Shown one piece after another: positions 18,247 through 27,181 of a stretch of 64,000 nt of DNA. Positions within the stretch are counted from its first letter, which is position 1. Each line of letters starts with the position of its first letter. The translations under genes were made by a program, and so were the position numbers. Source of the DNA: an uncultured Nodularia sp. (GTDB taxonomy: Bacteria > Cyanobacteriota > Cyanobacteriia > Cyanobacteriales > Nostocaceae); NCBI GenBank assembly GCA_903911355.1, contig CAIWDD010000070.1, positions 1-64,000 of the forward strand. Direction: 5' to 3'. The notes under the pieces are model-generated. The model worked only from the letters and a program-made list of their open reading frames with translations. It made no database searches and was not told where the DNA came from.

Positions 18247-19335
18247 TCAATTCACACCGCATGTTTGTTCAATAAGCTGCTCAACCTTGTTAAAAAATAC
18301 TGGTTCCGAAAAATTATTCACTGCATGCTTACGAATACTTTCATAATCCCAAATGATTCGTCCGGACTCTAGTAATGCAGATTGTATGGACTCGGGTGTT
18401 TGTCTCTTAAACAATACCCCTGTTTTTCCGTGTATCTGTGTATCTAAAACTCCACCTGCCCCGTAGGCAATCACTGGTGTCCCACTAGCATTTGCCTCAA
18501 CTGGAACTAATCCATAATCTTCTAAAGCCGCAACTATTACAGACTTGGCCTGAGAAAATAATTCTTTCCGTTGAGAATCACTCACGTGTCCTAAAAATTT
18601 AATATTATCTAAAGCTTTGGCTTTTAGACGTTCTTGTTCAGGTCCATCGCCTGAAATTAATAATTGCCAACCTAGCCAATTAAATGCTTCGATGATTATA
18701 TCTAGCCGCTTATAGCTGATCATCCTCGCCGAGGCTAAATAATATTCATCTTTTGTATCTGAAAACAAGAAATTATTTGTATCAATGGGATAGTTAATGG
18801 CAATTGCTTGTTTGTTATAAATTTTTTCAATACGACGGGCAACTATACTAGAGTTAGCAATGTAAAGGTCAGGTTCCTGAGCATATTTCAAGTCCAGATT
18901 TCTCATTAGTTGAAAAATTTGCTCAATTAATGGCGCAAAATATCGGTAGTCCCCATATTCCCTTAAATAAGTTTCCGTATCCCACAGGAAACGGGTAACA
19001 TTATGACAAAAACAAATATGTTTTGCATCTGGACGTTTGCGTACTGCTTTGGCAAAGCTCGTACTGCTACTAATAATCAAATCATAATCTTGTAAATCCA
19101 AAGCCCGAAAGGCGGGAAAATATAAAGGAGCCATCAATCTAAAATACTTGACTGCACCGGGAATTTTTTGCAAAAAAGTAGTTTTGACTATACGCTCACC
19201 CATATCAATAGTTTTTTGCGGATTGTACAAAGAGGTAAAAACATCCGCTTCGGGATAGCGCTTACAAAGTAACTCAAATACACGCTCTGCCCCACCGCGC
19301 TGGGTTAAGTAATCATGAACTAGAGCAATTTTCAT
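18247..19335 (-). CDS. Glycosyltransferase family 4 (HEP island)
   Basis: The 362-residue protein starts MKIALVHDYLTQRGGAERV, the exact N-terminal pattern of the WbaZ/mannosyltransferase-like GT4 group, and has YYLASARMISYKRLDIIIEA in place of the second-domain start. The late VAALEDYGLVPVEANASGTP block holds the two donor-binding glutamates. The reading frame is open for another 50 codons upstream, but those residues do not fit the family, so I placed the start at the ATG at 19335. It probably adds an early sugar to the HEP unit. About 250 bp separate it from the downstream wzc-like gene. Confidence 0.87.
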   Translation of the reverse strand: MKIALVHDYLTQRGGAERVFELLCKRYPEADVFTSLYNPQKTIDMGERIVKTTFLQKIPGAVKYFRLMAPLYFPAFRALDLQDYDLIISSSTSFAKAVRKRPDAKHICFCHNVTRFLWDTETYLREYGDYRYFAPLIEQIFQLMRNLDLKYAQEPDLYIANSSIVARRIEKIYNKQAIAINYPIDTNNFLFSDTKDEYYLASARMISYKRLDIIIEAFNWLGWQLLISGDGPEQERLKAKALDNIKFLGHVSDSQRKELFSQAKSVIVAALEDYGLVPVEANASGTPVIAYGAGGVLDTQIHGKTGVLFKRQTPESIQSALLESGRIIWDYESIRKHAVNNFSEPVFFNKVEQLIEQTCGVN

Positions 19336-19643
19336 AGTTATGTCTAGATTTATTCTTAAGTGTGTTGTAAAAGTTTCTAGGTAGTTGCTCTTAACAACTT
19401 GAGTGTTGAGAATTATCGAAAAAATGGGTTTAAAACCCCGTTGTTCTACAATGCCTATTCTTATATCTTTCACCTCTAAATACAAATCTAGACAAGGTGA
19501 AAAGGTCTGCCCTCATGATCAATGTTGCTTGGACTACAGTCCTCACCACAAACTGAGTTTATGTGTTGGTGGAAGATTCCCTCAAACATCCTCTGAGTTT
19601 TTGAGGGATTTTCTTCACTGCACTGATACAGAAGGTATTGTTG
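19336..19643. other. Intergenic gap within the HEP island
   Basis: This 308-bp stretch lies between two minus-strand genes. It contains the hairpin at 19579-19607, probably ending the upstream transcript, and leaves room for a promoter for the GT4 gene. I see no supported coding sequence on either strand. Confidence 0.5.
19579..19607 (-). terminator. Putative terminator after the SAF oxidoreductase gene
   Basis: CCCTCAAA (19579-19586) pairs with TTTGAGGG (19600-19607) around a 13-base loop. It begins 37 bp past the oxidoreductase stop. On the minus strand the stem is followed by AATCTT rather than a strong U-tract, so termination is plausible but not certain. The loop contains the dispersed CATCCTCTGAG motif. 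Confidence 0.5.
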
Positions 19644-20957
19644 TTACCCAACCATTGCGAGAACTCTTTCTGATGCAAAATAAGCGTTTTGTTCGGCGCG
19701 CAGTTGGTCGCAAAGTCTACCTTGAGGTAAGTCTACATCATCATAGGTGAGGACTTGATCCTGGCAAATGTCTCGTTTGAGGCGACAGCCTTCGGCTAAA
19801 CCGATGGGTAGCAATTTCTGCTCTTGAACAATGGCAGAATTCTCACATTGGCCGTAGGTCATATAGTAGCCGATACCATCTAAGGTTTCGCCAGCTTTGA
19901 GGTTAATTTTGGCAGTGGTGATCACATCCACCACTGGGCCGGCCAGGGGAGATAAGACAGTATCCTGGAACAGGACAGCACGCGCTACAGACAATGGAAC
20001 TTCAAAATGGCAGAGGTGATAGGGAGTGTAGAAGCTATATAAAGGACCTTCACCTAATTTGTACAAATCTAGATAGTGACGTTGTTTGGGGTCTTCGTGA
20101 GTAGCAAATACAAAGACGCCGGGGCTGGGTTGAGCGCCAACTACATAATCAACAATGCCACCAAGTTCTTTTAGTTGTTCAACATCGTACATTTTGGTCA
20201 TTTGATCAACATGACCGCTGAAGTTGTAACCTAGCATTCCGCGTTGGGCTACTTTCATTCCTGTAGCGTTAGCAACGATGGCTTGCTCGAAGGATATTTT
20301 GGTTCCATCGGCAAAGCTGGTCACCATGTGGGCTTTTTGACCCCAACGTTTAGCAAATCCTTCTTGGGTTGTAGGATTGCGATAGGGGTCTTGAAGTCCT
20401 TTAATATTACCGCACAATAACGGAGTCAGACCAATACTTTTGACAAATCGGTAGAGATTCATTTCTACCCCTGGTTGATCTCCATCACAGGCGCTGAGAA
20501 TGACTCCGGCTTTGTCGGCGTACACCTTCAGGATGGGGCCGATAGTAGCGTCAAGTTCGGCGTTCATCATAATCACATGTTTACGATGGGCGATCGCTTG
20601 CATCACAATGTGAGCACCAAATTCGACAGCGCCAGTAACTTCGATAATGGCATCAATTCCCTCAGCTTGGCAGAGTAATTCAGCATCTTCGGTAACTGCA
20701 TATTTATGCTGTGCGATCGCCGCTTCTAATTCAGTGACACTGGTAACAACTTGAATATTTTCTCGTCCTGCTTCTGTATAAGCTCTTTTAGCAGCATCAA
20801 CCTGACGGCTAAAAACCGCCACCAACTCCATTCCCGGAACTGAATTAATAATTTGATTCGCAATCCCTCGACCCATAAAACCAGCACCAATCATCCCCAC
20901 TTTCACTGGATTTCCAGCTGCGGCGCGGGCTTCTAAGGCACGATCAATAATAATCAT
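19644..20957 (-). CDS. NAD(P)-dependent oxidoreductase with SAF domain
   Basis: The 437-residue protein has an N-terminal Rossmann fold (VKVGMIGAGFMGRGIANQI, residues 18-36), resembling homoserine dehydrogenases. A central region follows with CDGDQPGVEMNLYRF, and the C terminus is of the SAF type. It belongs, by recognition, to the predicted homoserine-dehydrogenase-like group found in sugar-modification clusters. In Anabaena a homologous gene sits in the HEP island. Here it could oxidise or reduce a sugar nucleotide or a branched-chain precursor for CDP-sugar branching; the substrate is unknown. ATG at 20957. Confidence 0.8.
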   Translation of the reverse strand: MIIIDRALEARAAAGNPVKVGMIGAGFMGRGIANQIINSVPGMELVAVFSRQVDAAKRAYTEAGRENIQVVTSVTELEAAIAQHKYAVTEDAELLCQAEGIDAIIEVTGAVEFGAHIVMQAIAHRKHVIMMNAELDATIGPILKVYADKAGVILSACDGDQPGVEMNLYRFVKSIGLTPLLCGNIKGLQDPYRNPTTQEGFAKRWGQKAHMVTSFADGTKISFEQAIVANATGMKVAQRGMLGYNFSGHVDQMTKMYDVEQLKELGGIVDYVVGAQPSPGVFVFATHEDPKQRHYLDLYKLGEGPLYSFYTPYHLCHFEVPLSVARAVLFQDTVLSPLAGPVVDVITTAKINLKAGETLDGIGYYMTYGQCENSAIVQEQKLLPIGLAEGCRLKRDICQDQVLTYDDVDLPQGRLCDQLRAEQNAYFASERVLAMVG

Positions 20958-21125
20958 TAGTTCAACTCCTCTGTGTTAAATAGAACTATTTATGTAGTCC
21001 GGTGATCTATCCCATGGAACTTCCTAGGTCAAACCATTTGAAATTAACGCCCTTGATACTTGTTTGGTTGTGTTCCTGGGAGCCTTAGTGGTTCATTCCT
21101 TGACCACGTATAATGCATGGCACAA

Positions 21126-21674
21126 CTAGGCACTACCAACAGGCATCATTTCTAGTAATGTCCAATTTAAATCCTTGTCGGAAATGTCAGTAACTTCTAA
21201 AGGCCATTCAATATTAAAAAATGGGTCATTATAGCGTAATCCCCGTTCATAACCTGGTGTATAAAACTCACCCACTTGATAGACAACCTCAGCCTCATCT
21301 GTGAGAGTTTGATAACCGTGAGCAAACATTTCTGGTACGTACAAAGCCCGGTGATTTTCGGCGCTTAATTCCACGCCTATATGTGATAAGAAAGTCGGCG
21401 ATTCAGGACGCATATCAATAATTACGTCATAGATTACCCCTTGAGTACAACGCACTAATTTCGTTTCCGCAGCTGGGGAAACTTGATAATGCATTCCCCT
21501 GACAGTCCCTTTTTTATGGTTAAAAGATATATTACATTGGGCAACGGTAGGTTTTAAACCATGTGCCATAAATTCCTGAGCACAGAAACCACGGGCGAAA
21601 AATCCGCGATGATCCGGCTTTTTTTCCACATCAACAATGAATGCGTCTTTGAGTGCAGTTGGAGTAAAATTCAT
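21126..21674 (-). CDS. rfbC: dTDP-4-dehydrorhamnose 3,5-epimerase family (RfbC)
   Basis: The 182-residue protein is a cupin-fold sugar-nucleotide epimerase. The DHRGFFARGF block, GTVRGMHYQ (catalytic-region histidine in RGMHYQ), CTQGVIYDVIIDMRPES and the VPEMFAHGYQTL motif (tyrosine and histidine region) are all present. Length is normal for the family. RfbC converts dTDP-4-keto-6-deoxyglucose to the rhamnose series. In this island the nearby enzymes make CDP-sugars, so it may act on a CDP-4-keto-6-deoxy sugar instead. It is in the middle of the CDP-sugar gene block. ATG at 21674. Confidence 0.87.
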   Translation of the reverse strand: MNFTPTALKDAFIVDVEKKPDHRGFFARGFCAQEFMAHGLKPTVAQCNISFNHKKGTVRGMHYQVSPAAETKLVRCTQGVIYDVIIDMRPESPTFLSHIGVELSAENHRALYVPEMFAHGYQTLTDEAEVVYQVGEFYTPGYERGLRYNDPFFNIEWPLEVTDISDKDLNWTLLEMMPVGSA

Positions 21675-21710
21675 AGAAAATTATCAGCGTTTAATCAGAT
21701 TAAGATATGA

Positions 21711-22577
21711 CTAATTTAATTGTGTTGTTACTGGTACTTTCTCTACTGTCTCTTCATCAAATTCTCTGTCTAAATTTGGTCTGGGATACGTATTATCCCA
21801 GTAATGAGTACACAGTTCTGGACGTTTAGCGGGGTCGGAAGTATAGACAAAAAATAGCGTTGACCGTTCTTCGCTGCGGAGAGTGCCATGATGTAAAATT
21901 CGTCTTGTATCAGCAATAATGACAGTGCCTGCTGGACCTGGACAAGACTTCCAAGCGGCTTTAGGGACAATTTTATTGAGCGTTTGATCATCAATTCCAC
22001 CTAAATTCTTAATTTTGCCTTGAATTCGATAAGCTTGTGATCTGGAAATTGAAGATATTGGTATGTATTCAAAAGGACCATGTTTTTCTTCCACATCATT
22101 TAAATAGACAATAATTTTGATAACTCGGCGGTCTTCTATATCTTTATGCCATAGCAATGTCTGGAACTGCTCTATATTGGCAAAGTCTTTGCGTAAATGT
22201 ACACCATGATAGGCAACCGGAAGACCGATATAATTTTCCACAATATTGAGTAGCCTTTGTTCCTTACCCCAGTTATAAAATGATGGTATATCCGTAACTA
22301 TGTAAATTTCTGGCGGATTTTGAGTTGAACTGCTGTAGTTAGTTGTCCCCATACTGGGTAATAAATTGTAAGCAGAACTCAGCAGTTTTGAGGTGGAATT
22401 TAATCCTAATTCAGTGAGGTTTGTAATGTGAATTCCCTCACGTTTAATAGAGTCCAGAATTAGGCGATCGCCTGCTGCTAGCACAGGCATTTTTTTTCTA
22501 TTTTGCCAACATGAGGCTCTGTAATTTAACTCGGATTTGAGAGAAAATAACTTATCTTCAAGAGTCTTAAACATCAT
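21711..22577 (-). CDS. Putative Fe(II)/2-oxoglutarate-dependent oxygenase
   Basis: The 288-residue protein has the HxD metal motif in LLWHKDIEDRR (H144, D146) and a distal histidine in ILHHGTLRSEERSTLFF (H229/H230), followed by a probable 2-oxoglutarate-binding arginine (R238). This HxD...H...R order fits the phytanoyl-CoA dioxygenase superfamily. Such an enzyme would hydroxylate or otherwise oxidise a sugar or lipid during HEP synthesis; the substrate is unknown. It lies between rfbG and rfbC with gaps of about 130 and 36 bp. The start is one of two tandem ATG codons (22577 or 22574). Confidence 0.72.
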   Translation of the reverse strand: MMFKTLEDKLFSLKSELNYRASCWQNRKKMPVLAAGDRLILDSIKREGIHITNLTELGLNSTSKLLSSAYNLLPSMGTTNYSSSTQNPPEIYIVTDIPSFYNWGKEQRLLNIVENYIGLPVAYHGVHLRKDFANIEQFQTLLWHKDIEDRRVIKIIVYLNDVEEKHGPFEYIPISSISRSQAYRIQGKIKNLGGIDDQTLNKIVPKAAWKSCPGPAGTVIIADTRRILHHGTLRSEERSTLFFVYTSDPAKRPELCTHYWDNTYPRPNLDREFDEETVEKVPVTTQLN

Positions 22578-22703
22578 TTACTTATCCTTACATAGTTTGG
22601 TTTTTTTTTCACGCCAACTTACTTATATGACTAAGTTTGGGATGGTGTATGTCAGTTGTTTTTAATTTCTGGATTTAGCTACTTGAGTCACATTTTCCCC
22701 AGA

Positions 22704-23810
22704 TTAAACTCCTAACAGGGAAAATTCTCGTTGCTGAAAATCTGCAAGTTGCATAAACTGCTGAATCTGAGATTGGCTTTTTTGCTGCATATCATTATCT
22801 TGTTGCCAGGCTTTAGTCCAATCCACAATCCAAGCTAAAGCCGTTGGTAAATCTAATTGTGGTTCCCAATTAATTTGAGTCCGGGCTTTAGAACAATCCA
22901 AGGTTAAAAAATTAGCCTCATGGGGTTGAACTCCACCGTCCTGAATCCAATGAGCATCGTCACCCCAAAACTGCTGTAGCTGATTAACTACCCAAGCTAC
23001 AGTTTTCACTCCTGATTCATTTGGTCCAAAATTCCAGCCCCCACAATATACTGAACCGTGAGTAAATAGTTTTTCAGCTAGCATTAAATAACCGTTTAGG
23101 GGTTCCAGAACGTGTTGCCAAGGGCGCACTGCTTGGGGGTTTCTAATGACAACTTCTTTCCCGGAAAGCCAAGCATTGAGGATATCGGGAACTAGCCGAT
23201 CCTTAGCCCAATCTCCTCCACCAATGACATTTCCGGCTCGCACACTGGCGATCGCTACCCCATGTTGGGGGTAATCAGCCGGATTAAAAAAAGATTGACG
23301 ATAAGCCGTAGTGACTAATTCAGCGCATCCTTTACTACTGCTATAAGGGTCATATCCTCCCATAGGATCTGTTTCCCGGTAACCCCAAACCCATTCCCGA
23401 TTTTCATAACACTTATCAGAGGTGACTGAAACTACTGCTCTGACACTGGGCACATTCCTGACTGCTTCCAATACATTGACTGTTCCCATAATATTCACCG
23501 CATAGGTGTCTACTGGGTTGTAGTAAGATTCCCGCACCAAAGCCTGAGCTGCCATATGGATGACAATATCTGGCTGGTAGGTTTGCATAACTTGCTGGAG
23601 AAAATCTAAATTTCTGATGTCTCCTACCACCGATGTCATTCCACCAGCAACATTAGCTAACTCAAACAGATTCAAGGCTGTGGGCGGAGTTAAAGCATAA
23701 CCACAGACCTCAGCCCCTAACATTTGTAACCACAGAGATAACCAACTACCTTTAAAGCCTGTATGTCCCGTGACAAAAACTTTTTTTCCCGCCCAGAAAT
23801 TTGATTCCAT
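22704..23810 (-). CDS. rfbG: CDP-glucose 4,6-dehydratase (RfbG)
   Basis: The 368-residue protein is an extended short-chain dehydrogenase. The NAD-binding VFVTGHTGFKGSWLSLWLQ is at about residues 11-29. The catalytic YxxxK region is YDPYSSSKGCAELV, and SVTSDKCYENREW precedes it. It turns CDP-glucose into CDP-4-keto-6-deoxyglucose, the branch point for 3,6-dideoxyhexoses and other CDP sugars. The start is the ATG at 23810: AGGAGA lies about 9 bases upstream, and the frame's earlier ATG lacks such a site. It follows rfbF by 45 bp and is likely in the same operon. Confidence 0.92.
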   Translation of the reverse strand: MESNFWAGKKVFVTGHTGFKGSWLSLWLQMLGAEVCGYALTPPTALNLFELANVAGGMTSVVGDIRNLDFLQQVMQTYQPDIVIHMAAQALVRESYYNPVDTYAVNIMGTVNVLEAVRNVPSVRAVVSVTSDKCYENREWVWGYRETDPMGGYDPYSSSKGCAELVTTAYRQSFFNPADYPQHGVAIASVRAGNVIGGGDWAKDRLVPDILNAWLSGKEVVIRNPQAVRPWQHVLEPLNGYLMLAEKLFTHGSVYCGGWNFGPNESGVKTVAWVVNQLQQFWGDDAHWIQDGGVQPHEANFLTLDCSKARTQINWEPQLDLPTALAWIVDWTKAWQQDNDMQQKSQSQIQQFMQLADFQQREFSLLGV

Positions 23811-23855
23811 TTGATCAATTCTCCTCATACAATACTGCGTAAATAAATCACCTAA

Positions 23856-24629
23856 TTACCACACTTTCCACGGAGCTTCACCACTTTTCCATAGCTCCTC
23901 TAGGTGGTTTTTGTCGCGTAATGTATCCATGGGTTGCCAAAAACCATTATGTTTAAAAGCAGATAGCTGATTCATCTGTGCGAGTTTTTCTAATGGTTCT
24001 TTCTCCCAAACCGTAGAGTCATCAGCAATCAAGTTAATTACTTCTGGTTCTAAAACAAAGTAACCGCCATTAATCCATGCGCCATCACCTTCAGGTTTTT
24101 CCTGAAAGCTGTTGATTCTAGTTTGCTCTTGTCCTAAGGAAATAGCACCAAAGCGTCCTGCGGGTTGAACTGCGCTGAGTGTCGCTAGGCTTTTTTGTTC
24201 TTGATGAAACTTAATTAACTCTGTGATATTTATGTTACAGACACCATCACCATAGGTAAAGCAAAATGTACTGTTACCAATATGCTCACTAATGCGTTTT
24301 AATCGTCCACCGGTCATAGTGTAATCCCCCGTATTAACTAAGGTGACGCGCCAGGGTTCAGCATAACCAGAATGTACATTCATTTGGTTGAATCGCATAT
24401 CGAAGGTAACATCTGACATATGTAAAAAGTAATTAGCAAAATACTCTTTAATGATGTAACCTTTGTAGCCACAACAAATAATAAATTCATTAATACCGTG
24501 GGCGGAGTAAATCTTCATAATGTGCCAAAGAATTGGTTTACCACCAATTTCCACCATTGGCTTTGGTCTGATACTAGTTTCTTCACTGAGGCGTGTACCC
24601 AGTCCTCCAGCCAGAATTACCGCTTTCAT
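23856..24629 (-). CDS. rfbF: Glucose-1-phosphate cytidylyltransferase (RfbF)
   Basis: The 257-residue protein begins MKAVILAGGLGTRLSEETSI, the nucleotidyltransferase signature, followed by RPKPMVEIGGKPILWHIMK. It contains FTYGDGVCNINI (metal-binding aspartate) and FQEKPEGDGAWINGGYFVL. It joins CTP and glucose-1-phosphate to make CDP-glucose, substrate of the next gene's dehydratase. Length matches the family. It is the first gene of the HEP island in transcription order; its promoter should lie in the 323-bp gap to the right. ATG at 24629. Confidence 0.93.
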   Translation of the reverse strand: MKAVILAGGLGTRLSEETSIRPKPMVEIGGKPILWHIMKIYSAHGINEFIICCGYKGYIIKEYFANYFLHMSDVTFDMRFNQMNVHSGYAEPWRVTLVNTGDYTMTGGRLKRISEHIGNSTFCFTYGDGVCNINITELIKFHQEQKSLATLSAVQPAGRFGAISLGQEQTRINSFQEKPEGDGAWINGGYFVLEPEVINLIADDSTVWEKEPLEKLAQMNQLSAFKHNGFWQPMDTLRDKNHLEELWKSGEAPWKVW

Positions 24630-24952
24630 ATAATTACCTTGTTGACGATTTTATCGCTTGTTGACTTTTCAAGTTTTCAGCATTAACAAGATGCACGCGA
24701 ATTTATCAGAAAAAAATGCTGGGATAATGTCTTTATTTCTCTAAATAATATAACTATTTTTTTAAGTAAATTAATAAAGATTCGATGAATACTTTGATGG
24801 AAAATATAAAAAATATAAATAATTAAATATTATAAAAATAGCTAAACATGACAAGCTCTAACTTATCATGTTTATGTTGTCCAAAGAGTAAAAATATTTA
24901 GGAGTAAAATAGTTATTGAGTGAATAGTATAACTGCTAAGTTACAGGTGTAA
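24630..24952. other. HEP island upstream region
   Basis: This AT-rich gap holds the terminator of the kinase operon (24843-24874) and, left of that, about 210 bp that should carry the rfbF promoter. Much of it is A/T-rich (for example 24770-24840). I could not call a specific regulator site. Confidence 0.5.
24843..24874 (-). terminator. Intrinsic terminator of the TerY-P operon
   Basis: TAAACATGACAAG (24843-24855) pairs with CTTATCATGTTTA (24862-24874), 13 bp with one mismatch and a 6-base loop. On the minus strand it is followed by GCTATTTTTATA, a U-rich run. It lies 79 bp after the kinase stop, so it should end that transcript and insulate it from the HEP island. Confidence 0.75.
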
Positions 24953-27106
24953 TTACCACATAGCAGAATTTTTTAATAAAGCAGTACATTGGCTTTCTAT
25001 AATTACACAAATACTGCTCATGGCTTGCTGGTAGCTGTGTGTATCCTCTTGTTCCAAGGATAGTTTGGCAGCGGTTTGTAAGTCTTCAATAGCCTTGAGG
25101 TTATTTCGATCAGAGTCTTGCCCAGCATACTGTGTAAGTTCATAGCGAATCATCCCTCGTTTGAGATAGACTTTCGCCAAGTTACCATTGATTTTTAGGG
25201 CTTGGTTGAAGTCAGCGATTACCTGTTGATATTCGGGAATAAAGTTGCTGCTAAATTGTGCCATTCTATAGCGGATTTCCCCCCGATGAAAATAAGCTTC
25301 TGCTTTCGATGCATTCAGTCGAATCGCCTGGGTAAAATCAAGAATCGCTTTTTGATAATCTTGCACAGATTGACCGCTATATCTAGCCATTTCCGAACGG
25401 ACAATACCCCTTTTAATATAGGCTTCTATTTCTTGATCGTTCAGCGATAAAGCTTGACTAAAATCAGCGATCGCTAGGTTATATTCGCGATCAGGATCGT
25501 GGCTATATTCAGCCAGCATATAACGAACATTGCCTCGGTGGATAAAAGCTTTAACTTCTTGAGGGTTAATCTGCAAAGCTTGATTATAGTCTGTCAGAGC
25601 GCCTTCATAATCCCTCAATTCATAGCGGGCATTACCTCTGTGAACATAAGCACTAGCATTTGTTGCTGCCTGTTCTATAGCTTCGCTAAAGTGTTGTACT
25701 GCTTTGTGATAATCTTTTGCTTGGTAAGCAGCATGACCCTGTTGATAGTAATCGGCGAAAGTCAGAGTATCTGGCTGGGGTTGAGGACGAGTTATCAAAG
25801 TTTGTTGAGTGTAGGCATTTTGAGAAACATAAGGACGAGTAAATTTAATTGCTACGTCTAAATACCCCAACACACCAAAACCCACTAAACACAAAATAGC
25901 GGGATAAAACTTTGTGTTTTTTTGACGTTGATAAACAGAATACTTAGGTAACTGCCAATGATTTATTTGGGATTGCGGCCTTACTGGTTGTGGAGAACGT
26001 GGACGCTGGGCGTAACGCCTTTTAGGTACAAATCGTGGGCGCAGATGTTCGTGATTTTCTACTGCTCTAAGTGATGGAAATGGATCACGTCCACCTAAGC
26101 GCAAAGCACGTTTACACCAAGGACAACTATCTAAATGGTGATTATAGCGATGCTGGGGATTAGCAGTACAAGTAATCAGGCTATCTTCTGCTTCAGCTAA
26201 GACTGATAACCAAGTTTGGGCGTTGGGGCGCAGATGAGGGTGATCGTGACCATCTTCAAAACAACGTAAAAACAATTCTTGCAACTTGGGATGCAGCATT
26301 TCCCAAGGGGGTGCGATGGGGGTAGGGAGATAAGGTACTTGACGCTTTTGACTATAAGTGAAATGTCCCGCAGCAATCCGGGCTTCGTAGGGTGGTGGCT
26401 CAGAAACACCTTGAAAGATTCCCGAAAAGGGGTGAGTACCTTCCATTAAAAGTTGAAAAATCAACACCGCCAGCCCAAAGGAATCATGGGTGACTTTGCG
26501 ATCGTGTTGAGCAAAAATTTTATTCTGTAGTTCTGGTGGGGTAAACTCTGGTTTACCTACAGGACAGCGATAAACAACATTCTGATCAGGATCGTACACT
26601 TGGAACGAGTCAGTATCAACCAAGGTCACCAGCGCTGTATCGCTAACGAGAATATTTGACTCATTGACGTCACCAACGCAATATCCACTATTATGCAAAG
26701 CTGCAAAAGCCGCTGCCAAATTACGAGCAGTGCGTAGCAGATACTGATAATTGAATAAGGGACAGTGTTCGCGACGAGTTCTGGGATTGTAAAAGTCGAT
26801 AATGGGGCGCATCCCACGAATGCGAGGCATCAAAAAGCCGATGATGCGATTGTCTTGATCTTTTGACCGTAATAAATCCAGCGGCCAAGCAATGGAAATA
26901 TGCCCCAAGCTAGCTGTAGGGTTTTCTGGAGGGTTGGCCAGCATCGCCTGGAGTTTGTTGGCGTGGGCAACTGTTGGTTTGTGATAAACTTTAGCGACTA
27001 AATCACCACAGGAGGGTACTGTATAGATACAAGCTTCACCGCCACGCCCCAAACTCACGCTGAGGTTGATAATTTCTTGTTTGGGAAAACAACGTAAGAC
27101 CTGCAT
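24953..27106 (-). CDS. Protein kinase with zinc finger and TPR repeats (TerY-P triad)
   Basis: The 717-residue protein has an N-terminal kinase-like domain: a glycine loop SLGRGGEACIY (about 18-28), lysine in LVAKVY (K39), catalytic-loop D146 and N151 in VGDVNESNILV, and D164/D166 in VDTDSF replacing the canonical DFG. The histidine of HRD is absent, yet essential D, N and K are present, so it may be active. A treble-clef/zinc-ribbon-like HLDSCPWCKRAL (C328, C331) follows, then one membrane helix at about 401-420, then about six TPRs (450-700), four with loop insertions of about ten residues. Such kinases occur with a VWA and a PP2C gene, as here. It is the last gene of a three-gene operon (gap 75 bp). 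Confidence 0.85.
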   Translation of the reverse strand: MQVLRCFPKQEIINLSVSLGRGGEACIYTVPSCGDLVAKVYHKPTVAHANKLQAMLANPPENPTASLGHISIAWPLDLLRSKDQDNRIIGFLMPRIRGMRPIIDFYNPRTRREHCPLFNYQYLLRTARNLAAAFAALHNSGYCVGDVNESNILVSDTALVTLVDTDSFQVYDPDQNVVYRCPVGKPEFTPPELQNKIFAQHDRKVTHDSFGLAVLIFQLLMEGTHPFSGIFQGVSEPPPYEARIAAGHFTYSQKRQVPYLPTPIAPPWEMLHPKLQELFLRCFEDGHDHPHLRPNAQTWLSVLAEAEDSLITCTANPQHRYNHHLDSCPWCKRALRLGGRDPFPSLRAVENHEHLRPRFVPKRRYAQRPRSPQPVRPQSQINHWQLPKYSVYQRQKNTKFYPAILCLVGFGVLGYLDVAIKFTRPYVSQNAYTQQTLITRPQPQPDTLTFADYYQQGHAAYQAKDYHKAVQHFSEAIEQAATNASAYVHRGNARYELRDYEGALTDYNQALQINPQEVKAFIHRGNVRYMLAEYSHDPDREYNLAIADFSQALSLNDQEIEAYIKRGIVRSEMARYSGQSVQDYQKAILDFTQAIRLNASKAEAYFHRGEIRYRMAQFSSNFIPEYQQVIADFNQALKINGNLAKVYLKRGMIRYELTQYAGQDSDRNNLKAIEDLQTAAKLSLEQEDTHSYQQAMSSICVIIESQCTALLKNSAMW

Positions 27107-27181
27107 GATAAAATTACTATGAATGGGGTTATATAAAATACAAATCTCGCAAAATCACCACAACGTTGCTCAGATAAAAGA

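Noticed and set aside
19403-19750. 115-codon plus-strand frame across the gap and the SAF oxidoreductase 3' end
   Set aside because: Most of it is antisense to real genes or lies in a gap with a terminator hairpin; the residues show no domain.
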